Assembly (NCBI RefSeq): GCF_001439695.1
Contig: NZ_JYLL01000003.1
Location: forward strand, 124,001 to 188,000
DNA: 64,000 nucleotides
Source of the DNA: Pseudomonas veronii
GTDB taxonomy: Bacteria; Pseudomonadota; Gammaproteobacteria; Pseudomonadales; Pseudomonadaceae
Reading direction: 5' to 3'
The notes beneath the pieces are model-generated. The model searched no databases, was not told the DNA's origin, and saw only the letters and a list, made by a program, of their open reading frames with translations. This document shows, in pieces, positions 53,914-62,436 of the stretch (positions are counted from its first letter, which is position 1; each line of letters begins with the position of its first letter). A program made the translations under genes and the position numbers.

Positions 53914-55034
53914 GCCGCCCCCCACAGTGCGCTGATATTGCGCTCGCCCAGCGCCGGCCCCACGCTCATGCCCACGCCGGTATGCATCAACGCGGCGCTG
54001 ACACCGGGCGCCACGCGCAGGAACGAGAACGGCACCCGCCCGCGTGCGCCGTAGACGCCCTGCCAACGCTCGACCACCTGGACCTTGCAACCCAGGGTCT
54101 GCTCGGCCAGTTCGAGCATCCAGTCATCGACCTGCTCGGCGTTGAACGGCGACGCATCGCGGCCGTAGTCGTGGGAGTCGCCGATGATCAGTTCGCCATG
54201 GGGCGTCGGGCTGATCAGCAAGTGAATCCCGTGCTCATGCAGGTACGGTGCCTCGCGCAGGATCTGCGCCTGCACCGCCGCCGCTTCCGGCAGGTCGGCA
54301 AACGCGCCGTAATGCACGCAACTGAGGCCGGTGAGCAAGGCATGTTGCAGGTTCAGGTTGACCGCCGGCCGTGCGCGCAGCATTTGCAGGCGGCAGATAT
54401 GCGGGTCGAGTTCGGCAATCGCTTCGGCCAGCAGGGTTTGGTAGTCGTGGCCCGAGCAGACCACGATCTGCGCGCCACGAAAACTGCCCGCCGTGCTGTG
54501 CAACTGGCCGGGCTCGACGTCGCGCACCAGGGTCGAAAAGTGAAACTCCACCTGCAGTTCCCCGCGCAGGTAATCGATCAACGCCGGGATCGCCTCGCGC
54601 GAATACAGCTGCTGATCGTCCTTGCCGTGCAACGCTGCGCGGTGATGACGGAATTGGCCGCCGTACAGATCCCGCAACGCCGCGCCCTGCAGCAGTTCGA
54701 CGTTATAGCCATACGCCTGGGCGCGGCCGGCGCAGAAGGCTTCCAGCAGGTGTTCTTCGGCTTCGCTGCGGGCGAACAGATACGAGCCGTTGCGCTTGAG
54801 CTGCAAGCCGGCCAGCCGCGCCCATTCGCCCCAGATATCGCGGCTTTGCCGCGCCAGGTCGAGCATCGGGCCTGGCGGTTGGCCGGTGACCAGGGCCTGG
54901 CCGAAGTTGCGTACCGAGGCGCCCAACGGCGTGGCGCTGCGCTCGAACACCTTGACCTTGAGCCCGCGCTTGGCTGCTGCGTAGGCGTGGGACAGGCCGA
55001 GGATGCCGGCGCCGATGATCAATAAATCTGTCAT
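53910..55034 (-). CDS. FAD-dependent oxidoreductase of aminophosphonate clusters (TIGR03364 type)
   Basis: A 374-residue DAO-family flavoprotein. The FAD-binding motif is at the N-terminus (LLIIGAGILGLSHAYAAAKRG), followed by FERSATPLGASVRNFG, and the C-terminus has RWQGVYGARGRVPFSFL and a GVGMSVGPALGE motif. It matches the putative aminophosphonate oxidoreductase group found beside AEP transport genes; members may act on 2-aminoethylphosphonate or N-methylated forms to give phosphonoacetaldehyde. This substrate is inferred from context. Coupled to the PhnZ-like gene; a REPIN separates it from the binding-protein gene. Confidence 0.82.
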   Translation of the reverse strand: MTDLLIIGAGILGLSHAYAAAKRGLKVKVFERSATPLGASVRNFGQALVTGQPPGPMLDLARQSRDIWGEWARLAGLQLKRNGSYLFARSEAEEHLLEAFCAGRAQAYGYNVELLQGAALRDLYGGQFRHHRAALHGKDDQQLYSREAIPALIDYLRGELQVEFHFSTLVRDVEPGQLHSTAGSFRGAQIVVCSGHDYQTLLAEAIAELDPHICRLQMLRARPAVNLNLQHALLTGLSCVHYGAFADLPEAAAVQAQILREAPYLHEHGIHLLISPTPHGELIIGDSHDYGRDASPFNAEQVDDWMLELAEQTLGCKVQVVERWQGVYGARGRVPFSFLRVAPGVSAALMHTGVGMSVGPALGERNISALWGAA

Positions 55035-55050
55035 GACATACGTAACCCTC

Positions 55051-55151
55051 TGTAGGAGCGAGCTTGCTCGCGAAGCACGTCAACGATAACGCAGCGCTAT
55101 CAGGTAGCCCGCGTCGTCTATGGGTTCTTCGCGAGCAAGCTCGCTCCTACA
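55051..55151. repeat. REPIN, TGTAGGAGCGAGC class, 101 bp
   Basis: Inserted in the 131-nt gap inside the phosphonate operon, between the oxidoreductase and binding-protein genes. Two differences from the unit at 42254. Confidence 0.94.
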
Positions 55152-55165
55152 GGTAGAGGTGAAAT

Positions 55166-56179
55166 TTATTGTTTTTCCGACTTGCCGTCATAGCGCTTGC
55201 GCCATTCAGTCAGAATGCTGTCGCGGTTTTTCGAGGCCCAGGTGAAGTCGTTCTTGATCAGCCGCTGCTCGTAGTCCGCCGGCAATTCGGTCTGCGGCTT
55301 GGCGATGCCCGGCTGGGCGAGCACGGCGAAGTTGTCCTTGTACAGGTCCATCGCGGCGGTGCTGGCGGAGAAGTCGGCGAGTTTCTTCGCCGCGTCGGCG
55401 TGGGCGCTGCCTTTGATCACCGCCGTCGCTTCGATGTCCCAGCCCAGGCCTTCTTTCGGCAGGATGATGTCCAGCGGCGCGCCCTGGCGCTTCAGCTGCA
55501 CGGCCGGGTATTCGAAGGAAATACCGATCGGGAATTCACCCGAAGCCGCCAGCTTGCACGGCTTGGAACCGGAGTGGACGTACTGGCCGATGTTCTGGTG
55601 CAGGTCGTCCATGTACTGCCAGCCCTGCTTCTCGCCGAAGGTCTGCAGCCAGGCGCTCACATCCAGGAAACCGGTGCCCGAGGACGCCGGGTTGGGCATC
55701 ACGATCTTGCCCTTGTACTCAGGCTTGGTCAGGTCTTGCCAGCTCACCGGTTTGCTCAGGCCCTGCTTCTCGGCTTCGACGGTGTTGAAGCAGATCGTCG
55801 CGGCCCAGACGTCCATGCCGACCCACGCAGGCGGGTTGGCGGCGTCACGGTAGTGTTTGCCGATCTTGTCCAGGCCCTTGGGCGCGTAACTTTCGAGCAT
55901 GCCTTGCTGGTCGAGGATCGCCAGGCTCGACGCGGCCAGGCCCCAGACCACATCGGCTTGCGGGCGGTCTTTTTCCGCGAGCAGCTTGGCGGTGATGATG
56001 CCGGTGGAGTCACGCACCCATTTGATTTCGATGTCGGGGTTGGCCTGCTCGAAGGCCTGTTTATAGGTCTTCAATTGCTCGGCTTCGAGGGCCGTGTACA
56101 CGGTCAATTCAGTCTTGGCGAAGGCATTCAGGCTGAATGCAGTGAGTACGGCAGCGACCAACGCGAGGGGCTTGAACAT
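55166..56179 (-). CDS. 2-aminoethylphosphonate ABC transporter, periplasmic binding protein
   Basis: A 337-residue type 2 solute-binding protein with a signal peptide (MFKPLALVAAVLTAFSLNAFA). The mature start TELTVYTALEAEQLKTYKQAF and the segments VRDSTGIITAKLLAEKDRPQADVVWGLAASSL, MPNPASSGTGFLDVSAW and ISFEYPAVQLKRQGAPLDIILP fit the AEP-binding (PhnS-like, TIGR03261) group of the iron/thiamine-type family. It is 18 nt after the permease gene. Its neighbours support AEP or a close analogue as ligand. Confidence 0.85.
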   Translation of the reverse strand: MFKPLALVAAVLTAFSLNAFAKTELTVYTALEAEQLKTYKQAFEQANPDIEIKWVRDSTGIITAKLLAEKDRPQADVVWGLAASSLAILDQQGMLESYAPKGLDKIGKHYRDAANPPAWVGMDVWAATICFNTVEAEKQGLSKPVSWQDLTKPEYKGKIVMPNPASSGTGFLDVSAWLQTFGEKQGWQYMDDLHQNIGQYVHSGSKPCKLAASGEFPIGISFEYPAVQLKRQGAPLDIILPKEGLGWDIEATAVIKGSAHADAAKKLADFSASTAAMDLYKDNFAVLAQPGIAKPQTELPADYEQRLIKNDFTWASKNRDSILTEWRKRYDGKSEKQ

Positions 56180-56197
56180 GGCATACCTCCTTCAGGG

Positions 56198-57910
56198 TTA
56201 TTGGCCCGGCGCGGTCTGGCGCCAGGCTTGGGAGCGGCGCAACGCGCCACGTGAGGCCCACGCCAGCAGCAGCGAGACGCCGGCCGAAGTGAACAGAATC
56301 AAAGTGGACATGGCCGCCGCGCCGCCCACATTGCCGGCGTCGTCCATGTTCAACACGGCGACGGCGGCGAGGATGGTGTCGGGGCTGTAGAGGAAGATCG
56401 CCGCCGAGACAGTGGTCATCGCCGACACAAACAGGTAGCGCACGATGTCCAGCAGCGCCGGCAGGCAGATCGGCACGGTGACGCGCAGGTAGTGGCGGTA
56501 CAGCGGCGCCTTGAGCGACAGCGCGGCGGCTTCGAACTCGGCATCGAGCTGGCGCAGCGCGGTGGTGGCGGTCATCTGCGCGGTGGTCAAATAATGAGCG
56601 ATGGTACACACCACCAGCAGCGTCATGGTGCCGTAGAACACATGCAGCGGGTTGCCGCTGAGGTTGAAGAAGAAGACGTAGCCCAGGCCCAGCACCAGGC
56701 CCGGCACGGCCATCGGCACGAAGCTGAGCATGCGCAGCGCCAGGTTCAGGCCTTTCTGGCCCTGGGTCTTTTCCATCAGGTACGCGCCGGTGAAGATCAG
56801 CACGCTGCCGATCAACGCCGTACACAGCGCCAGGGTCAGGCTGTTGCGGTACGCCAGCCAGCCGCCGCCGGCTGTGTCTTCGAACTGGTAGTGGTTGAGC
56901 GACAGCGACAGGTTGTAGGGCCAGAACTTCACCAGCGACGAGTACACCGCCATGCCGAACACCAGCAGCAACACCGCGCAGATCAGCAGCACGATGGCCA
57001 GGTAACAGGCATCGCGCCGCCGCGACGGGGCCGGCTGGAACACTTGGGCACGGCCGCCCATGGCATCACCCTGGCGCCGACGCAGCCAGGTATCGACGCC
57101 AAAGCTGAACAGCGCCGGCAGCAGCAACACCATGCCGATCAACGCCCCGCGCCCGAACTGTTGCTGGCCGACCACGGCCTTGTAGGCTTCCAGCGCCAGC
57201 ACCTGATAATCGCCGCCGACCACCACCGGTACGCCGAAGTCGGTGATGGTCAGGGTGAACACCAGGCAAAACGCGGCGAACACCGCCTGGCGCGTGGCAG
57301 GCCAAGTGATGCTGCGAAATGCCCGGGCCGGGCTGGCACCCATGCTCGAGGCGGCATCGAACAAGCGCGCATCCGCCAGGGAAAGCGCCGACAACAGGAT
57401 CATCAAGGCGTGTGGGAAGGTGTAGATCACCTCACCGAGGACAATGCCCCAGAAGCCGTAGATATTCTCCGACAACAAACCGCGCAGCAGGCCCTGGTTG
57501 CCGAACAGATAGACCAACGCGATCCCCGGCAGCATTGACGGCGCCATCAACGGCAGCAGCGACAACCCGCGCCAGAGCGCCTTGGCCGGGATCAGTGTGC
57601 GTTGCAGCGCGTAGGCAAACAGATACGCCAGCGGTACGACAATGACCGCCACGCTGAGGGAGACTTTCAGGCTATTCCCAAGCAGCCAGTGGAAGTTGGC
57701 GCTGCTGACCAGTTCCCGTGCCGCCACCAGCCCGCCGCCCTGCCCGGCTTCGCTGCTGAAGCCGCGCCAGAAGATCGCCAGCAGCGGCAACAACACTGCG
57801 ATACCCAGCAGGCACAGCCACAGCCATTTGCCGCCCAGCACGAAAAGGCGGTCGCCCAACTCGGCGCGGGACACCCGGCGTGCAATGGGCAGCGTCATCA
57901 GCGCACCCAT
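56198..57910 (-). CDS. 2-aminoethylphosphonate ABC transporter, fused permease
   Basis: A 570-residue inner-membrane protein with two BPD-type permease domains in one chain, about 12 helices. Each half has an EAA-like loop for the ATPase: LFDAASSMGASPARAFRSIT at about 215 and FEAAALSLKAPLYRHYLRVT at about 475. It replaces the separate PhnU and PhnV of other species (TIGR03262 type). The ATG at 57910 is 1 nt after the ATPase stop; an ATG four codons on (57898) is also possible. Confidence 0.85.
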   Translation of the reverse strand: MGALMTLPIARRVSRAELGDRLFVLGGKWLWLCLLGIAVLLPLLAIFWRGFSSEAGQGGGLVAARELVSSANFHWLLGNSLKVSLSVAVIVVPLAYLFAYALQRTLIPAKALWRGLSLLPLMAPSMLPGIALVYLFGNQGLLRGLLSENIYGFWGIVLGEVIYTFPHALMILLSALSLADARLFDAASSMGASPARAFRSITWPATRQAVFAAFCLVFTLTITDFGVPVVVGGDYQVLALEAYKAVVGQQQFGRGALIGMVLLLPALFSFGVDTWLRRRQGDAMGGRAQVFQPAPSRRRDACYLAIVLLICAVLLLVFGMAVYSSLVKFWPYNLSLSLNHYQFEDTAGGGWLAYRNSLTLALCTALIGSVLIFTGAYLMEKTQGQKGLNLALRMLSFVPMAVPGLVLGLGYVFFFNLSGNPLHVFYGTMTLLVVCTIAHYLTTAQMTATTALRQLDAEFEAAALSLKAPLYRHYLRVTVPICLPALLDIVRYLFVSAMTTVSAAIFLYSPDTILAAVAVLNMDDAGNVGGAAAMSTLILFTSAGVSLLLAWASRGALRRSQAWRQTAPGQ

Positions 57911-57911
57911 G

Positions 57912-58976
57912 TCAGGCAAACACCTGCAGGCTACGCGGCGGCAACGCGACCCAGATGTCCTGGGCCCCCAGGCGCGGCATGGCTTCCGGAGCCAGTTCGG
58001 CCAGCAGCGGATGACCGGGCAGTTGCGCCAGTTCAAAGCTCATGCGGCAACGGTTGCCGAGGAAGGTGATCTCGCGGACCTTGGCCGCAAACAGGTTCTC
58101 TTCATGCACCAGCGGGTTGACGCTGATCGCTTCCGGGCGGCAGAACAGGCGCCCGGAGGTGGCCGCGCCAGCATCATCGGCCAGGCGCATGTGCATCCCG
58201 CCGACCTGGGCGTGGCTCGCGCTGCTGCGGCTGAACGGCAGCCAATTGCCCTGGCCGACGAACTCCGCCACGAACGGTGTGGCCGGGCGGTCGTAGATCT
58301 CTTGGGGCGTGGCGTATTGCTCGACCTTACCGTTGTTCATCACGGCAATGCGGTCGGCCATCAACATGGCTTCGTCCTGATTGTGGGTGACCATCAGCGT
58401 GGTGACACCGAGGCGCCGTTGCAGTTGGCGCAGCTCGGTACACAGGTGCTCACGGACGCGGGCGTCGAGGGCCGACATCGGCTCATCGAGCAGCAACAGC
58501 GAGGGTGCCGGCGCCAAGGCGCGGGCCAGGGCGACCCGTTGTTGCTGGCCGCCGGAGAGTTGGCCGGGGTATTTCTTTTCGCTGCCGAGCAGGCCGACCA
58601 GTTCGAGCATCTGACCGACACGCTTGCGCACTTCATCGCGACCGCTGCCGGTGAGGCCGTAGCCGATATTCGCTTCAACGCTGAGGTTGGGGAACAGCGC
58701 GTAGGACTGGAACAAAATGCCGTAGTCCCGCGCCTGCGGCGGCAGCAGGGAAACATCCCGCTCCCCCAGGTAAAGCTCTCCACTGTCCTGGCGCTCGAGG
58801 CCGGCGATGCAGCGCAGCAGCGTGGTCTTGCCGCAACCGGACGGGCCCAGCAAGCACACCAGCTCGCCGGCGGCGACGTCCAGGGACACGTTGTCCAGCG
58901 CGGTAAAGGCGCCGAAGCGTTTCTGGATACCGCGCACCTTCATTGGCGCGCCGGGTTGGGTCAGGGCTGTGTTCAT
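57912..58976 (-). CDS. 2-aminoethylphosphonate ABC transporter, ATP-binding protein
   Basis: A 354-residue ABC ATPase. Walker A is LLGPSGCGKTTLLRCIAG near residue 43, the signature LSGGQQQRVALARAL near 140, Walker B LLLLDEPMSALD, and the H-loop is TLMVTHNQDEAMLMADRI. A C-terminal TOBE-like domain (about 260-350) is present. It matches PhnT-type proteins (TIGR03258). First gene of the transport and catabolism operon, 237 nt from the LysR gene; the promoter should lie between them. Confidence 0.87.
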   Translation of the reverse strand: MNTALTQPGAPMKVRGIQKRFGAFTALDNVSLDVAAGELVCLLGPSGCGKTTLLRCIAGLERQDSGELYLGERDVSLLPPQARDYGILFQSYALFPNLSVEANIGYGLTGSGRDEVRKRVGQMLELVGLLGSEKKYPGQLSGGQQQRVALARALAPAPSLLLLDEPMSALDARVREHLCTELRQLQRRLGVTTLMVTHNQDEAMLMADRIAVMNNGKVEQYATPQEIYDRPATPFVAEFVGQGNWLPFSRSSASHAQVGGMHMRLADDAGAATSGRLFCRPEAISVNPLVHEENLFAAKVREITFLGNRCRMSFELAQLPGHPLLAELAPEAMPRLGAQDIWVALPPRSLQVFA

Positions 58977-59100
58977 GGAGGCACCTCATCAAACAGATGA
59001 GGGCCATGCTAGGCAGGCAATGCGTCCCTGATGTGGCAGAAAGGCAAAACGTGGCGATAGTGGTATTGGTGGATTTGGGTAGGGGGGGTGCCAGGTCCGG

Positions 59101-59191
59101 CGCTATCGGGGGCAAGCCCCCTCCCACATTTTGACCGCATTCTCATGTTGGAACTCGGTCAAGTGTGGGAGGGGGCTTGCCCCCGATAGCG
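59101..59191. repeat. Outward-facing REP pair, intact arms
   Basis: CGCTATCGGGGGCAAGCCCC with CTCCCACA, spacer TTGACCGCATTCTCATGTTG..ACTCGGTCAAG, then TGTGGGAGGGGGCTTGCCCC and CGATAGCG. Same arm order as the 38008 and 49277 elements but without the 17-bp interruption. It lies between the LysR gene and the transport operon. Confidence 0.9.
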
Positions 59192-59213
59192 CCCTCAAGA
59201 CCACCACCGGATT

Positions 59214-60077
59214 TCAGATCGGCGACATTTCCTGCGCCAACCCGAGAAAAGCAGCTGGCAGGCGAGCGCCTTTTCTTTCCTTGAGGCAGTAGAGATACTC
59301 AGCGATCTGCGGCGCGTTCTCGATGGTCAGCACTCGCAGTTGCGGGTCATGGGGCACTTCCTGGCGGGCGATGATGCTGATGCCGATATTGCGCAGCACC
59401 GCTTCACGAATCGACTCGCGGCTGCCGATTTCCAGCAGCGGCCCGTAACTCACGCCGGCACCCTGCAGCAGCTGTTCCGTCAGGCGTCGCGTGGTGGAGC
59501 CGGCTTCACGCATCAACAGCGTATGCCCGGCCAGCGCGGTCAACGGCACATGATCGAGCGTCGCCAACGGGTGGTTCCGATGCACCGCCAGCACCAGCGG
59601 ATCGGTGCCCAGCACACGGCGAATCAGGCGCGGGTCTTCCAGCAGTTGCGAGGACGCGGCGACGTCGACGCGGTAATCATCCAGGGCTTCGAGCACCTGT
59701 TGGGAGTTGCCGATTTCCACCGACACGTCCACCTGGGGTAAACGCTCGCGAAAGGCTTTGACCAGGTCGAGGATGTAATACGGCGCCGTCGCGGCAATCC
59801 GCAATGCGCCCTGGACCTGGCCACTGTTACGCAGGAAAAACTCGATATCCGCTTCCTGCTGCAACAGCGTCTTGACCATCGGCAGCAGGCGCGCGCCTTC
59901 GTCGCTGACCGTCAGGCGGCGGCCCCCGCGATAGAACAGCTCGACGCCGTACTGGCTTTCCAGGTTGCGGATCTGCGTGGTGACGGTGGGCTGGCTCAGG
60001 CCGAGTTTTTTCGCCGCCTGGGTGATGCTGCCCAGGCGGGCGACCATAAAAAACGCCTTCAACTCGGCACTCAGCAC
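59214..60077 (-). CDS. LysR-type regulator of aminoethylphosphonate genes
   Basis: A 287-residue LysR protein. The winged helix-turn-helix is at residues about 2-60 (LKAFFMVARLGSITQAAKKLGLSQPTVTTQ as a region), followed by the periplasmic-binding-like effector domain (about 90-285). It matches the regulators found with AEP catabolism (TIGR03339 type). It lies upstream of the transport operon in the same direction, with an outward REP pair and a possible promoter between. The inducer is not readable from sequence, but AEP or an intermediate is likely. Confidence 0.82.
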   Translation of the reverse strand: MLSAELKAFFMVARLGSITQAAKKLGLSQPTVTTQIRNLESQYGVELFYRGGRRLTVSDEGARLLPMVKTLLQQEADIEFFLRNSGQVQGALRIAATAPYYILDLVKAFRERLPQVDVSVEIGNSQQVLEALDDYRVDVAASSQLLEDPRLIRRVLGTDPLVLAVHRNHPLATLDHVPLTALAGHTLLMREAGSTTRRLTEQLLQGAGVSYGPLLEIGSRESIREAVLRNIGISIIARQEVPHDPQLRVLTIENAPQIAEYLYCLKERKGARLPAAFLGLAQEMSPI

Positions 60078-60093
60078 ACCACCCTCACATCAT

Positions 60094-62352
60094 TTATTTG
60101 CGCAGCAGGCGCAGGCCATTGAACACCACCAGCAGGCTTACGCCCATGTCGGCGAACACCGCCATCCACATGGTGGCCATGCCCAGGAAGGTGACCGCAA
60201 GGAAGACCGCCTTGATCACCAGCGCCAGGGCGATGTTCTGCTTGAGGATACTCGAGGTTTGCCGCGACAACCGAATGAAAGCCGGAATCTTGCGCAAATC
60301 ATCGTCCATCAAGGCCACGTCGGCAGTTTCGATGGCAGTGTCGGTGCCTGCCGCGGCCATGGCAAAACCGATCTCGGCGCGGGCCAACGCCGGGGCGTCG
60401 TTGATGCCGTCGCCAACCATGCCCACGCGCCGGCCTTGGCCGTAAAGGGCTTCGATGGCTAGCAGTTTGTCGGTGGGCAACAGGTCGCCCTGGGCCTGGT
60501 CGATGCCGACCTGGGCCGCAATCGCCTGGGCAGTGTGGGTGTTGTCGCCGGTGAGCATCAGGGTTTTGATGCCCAGCTCGTGCAACTGCTGGATCGCTTC
60601 GCGGCTGCTGTCCTTGACCGTGTCGGCCACGGCGAACAGCGCCAGCGGGCCGGATGTGTCGAGCAGCAGCACCACGGATTTGCCTTGTTTCTCCAGGGCG
60701 AAGAGTTTGTCTTCCAGCGCGGGCGAGCACAGGCCGAGTTCTTCCACCAGGCGGTGGTTGCCCAGGTGGTAGGTTGCGCCGTTGATATCACCGCGCACAC
60801 CGCGACCGGTCAGGGCAGTGAAGTTATCCACAGCATGGCGCGGCAGGTTTTTATCCACAGCCGCGTTGGCGATGGCCAGCGATACCGGGTGGTCGGAACG
60901 CCCGGCGAGGGCGGCGGCCAACGCCGGCGCACTGTCTTCGACATTCGGGAACAGTGCCAGGTAGTCGGTTTGCACCGGTTTGCCGTGGGTGATAGTGCCG
61001 GTCTTGTCGAGGGCCAGGTAGTCGAGCTTGTAACCGCCCTCCAGGTACACGCCGCCCTTGATCAGGATGCCTTTGCGCGCCGCTGCGGCCAGGCCGCTGA
61101 CGATGGTCACCGGGGTGGAGATCACCAAGGCGCACGGGCATGCGACCACCAGCAGCACCAGGGCGCGGTAGATCCAGTCGAACCAGACGCCAGCCATGAA
61201 CAGCGGCGGGATCAGCGCCACGCCCAGGGCAAACAGGAACACCGCCGGGGTGTAGATCTTCGCAAAACGGTCGACAAAACGCTGGGTCGGCGCGCGGGCG
61301 CCCTGAGCCTGTTCCACGGCGTGGATGATCCGCGCCAGGGTCGAGTTGCTGGCGGCCGCCGTGACTGCGTATTCCAGGGAACCGGCCTGGTTGATGGTGC
61401 CGGCGAAGACTTTATCGCCCACGGTTTTTTCAATCGGCAGGCTTTCGCCGGTGATCGGCGCCTGGTCGATGGTCGACTGGCCGGCGGTGACTTCGCCGTC
61501 CAGGCCGATGCGCTCGCCGGGGCGAACCCGCACGATGGCGCCCAATTCCACACTGTTCACTTCCCGTTCGGCCCAACTGCCGTCGGCCTGGCGCACTGTG
61601 GCCCGTTCCGGGGTCATCTGCATCAAGCCGCTGATGGCATTGCGCGCGCGGTCGAGGGACTTGGCTTCGATCAATTCGGCCACGGTGAACAGGAACATCA
61701 CCATCGCCGCTTCCGGCCATTGGCCGATCAGGATCGCGCCGGTCACGGCGATGCTCATCAGCGCGTTGATGTTCAGGTTGAGGTTTTTCAGGGCGATCCA
61801 GCCCTTTTTATAGGTGGTCAGGCCGCCGCTGAGGATCGAGACCAGCGCCACCAGGGCGATCACCCAGGTCGGGGCCGCGTTGGTGAAGTGGATCACTTCG
61901 GCCGCCAGGGCGCCGACGCCGGACAACGCCAACGGCCACCAGTGTTTCTTCGCCGGCGGTGCGGCAGCCGGGGTGCCCTCTTCGATCGGATCGGCCTGCA
62001 TGCCCAGGGACTTGATGGCGTCGATGATCGGCGCGGTGCTCGGCAGGTCATGGGTGACACCGAGGATGCGGTTGATCAGGTTGAATTCCAACTGCTGCAC
62101 ACCGGCAAGCTTGCCCAGTTTGTTCTGGATCAGGGTCTGCTCGGTGGGGCAGTCCATGGCTTCGATGCGGAAGGTGCTCAGGCGCGAATCGGCGCTGGGC
62201 GCGGCGCTCAGTTGCACCAACGCCGGGGCTGGCGTGCCGGAGCAGCAGGAACCGGCGTGGCCGTGGTCATGCACCGGTGTCAGTTTTTTCGGCGCATGAG
62301 CGTGGTCATGCGCGTGATCGTGCGTGTGCGGGGTGTGATGGGAGTCGCTCAT
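60094..62352 (-). CDS. cadA: CadA/ZntA-type Cd/Zn/Pb-exporting P-type ATPase
   Basis: A 752-residue P1B-type ATPase in the inner membrane. A His/Asp-rich N-terminus (about 4-45, with a Cys pair GSCCSG) precedes a heavy-metal domain with MDCPTEQTLIQ, in which the second Cys of the usual CxxC is Glu. Then follow TGESLP, the CPC motif VVACPCALVIS in the transport helix, the phosphorylation site DKTGTITHG and GDGINDAPALARAEIG. Cd, Zn and perhaps Pb are expected substrates. It is divergent from cadR across 84 nt holding a MerR-type operator. Confidence 0.95.
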   Translation of the reverse strand: MSDSHHTPHTHDHAHDHAHAPKKLTPVHDHGHAGSCCSGTPAPALVQLSAAPSADSRLSTFRIEAMDCPTEQTLIQNKLGKLAGVQQLEFNLINRILGVTHDLPSTAPIIDAIKSLGMQADPIEEGTPAAAPPAKKHWWPLALSGVGALAAEVIHFTNAAPTWVIALVALVSILSGGLTTYKKGWIALKNLNLNINALMSIAVTGAILIGQWPEAAMVMFLFTVAELIEAKSLDRARNAISGLMQMTPERATVRQADGSWAEREVNSVELGAIVRVRPGERIGLDGEVTAGQSTIDQAPITGESLPIEKTVGDKVFAGTINQAGSLEYAVTAAASNSTLARIIHAVEQAQGARAPTQRFVDRFAKIYTPAVFLFALGVALIPPLFMAGVWFDWIYRALVLLVVACPCALVISTPVTIVSGLAAAARKGILIKGGVYLEGGYKLDYLALDKTGTITHGKPVQTDYLALFPNVEDSAPALAAALAGRSDHPVSLAIANAAVDKNLPRHAVDNFTALTGRGVRGDINGATYHLGNHRLVEELGLCSPALEDKLFALEKQGKSVVLLLDTSGPLALFAVADTVKDSSREAIQQLHELGIKTLMLTGDNTHTAQAIAAQVGIDQAQGDLLPTDKLLAIEALYGQGRRVGMVGDGINDAPALARAEIGFAMAAAGTDTAIETADVALMDDDLRKIPAFIRLSRQTSSILKQNIALALVIKAVFLAVTFLGMATMWMAVFADMGVSLLVVFNGLRLLRK

Positions 62353-62382
62353 CTGGTCGCGTCCGTAAGGTGCCTGTTGCCA

Positions 62383-62413
62383 AGTAAAGACCCTGTAGCC
62401 ACTATAGGGTCAA
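62383..62413 (-). promoter_or_regulatory. MerR-type promoter and CadR operator of cadA
   Basis: On the minus strand TTGACC (62408-62413) and TTTACT (62383-62388) are separated by 19 nt, the long spacer typical of MerR-activated promoters. The dyad ACCCTGTAG-N3-CTATAGGGT (62390-62410) fills the spacer with one mismatch. cadA starts 38 nt further on. Confidence 0.82.
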
Positions 62414-62436
62414 GCACCCATTTGGAGATTGTTGCG

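Noticed and set aside
60535..62436. N-terminal 600-plus codons in frame with cadR
   Set aside because: This part is antisense to cadA; CadR is complete from the ATG at 62437, so no fusion exists.
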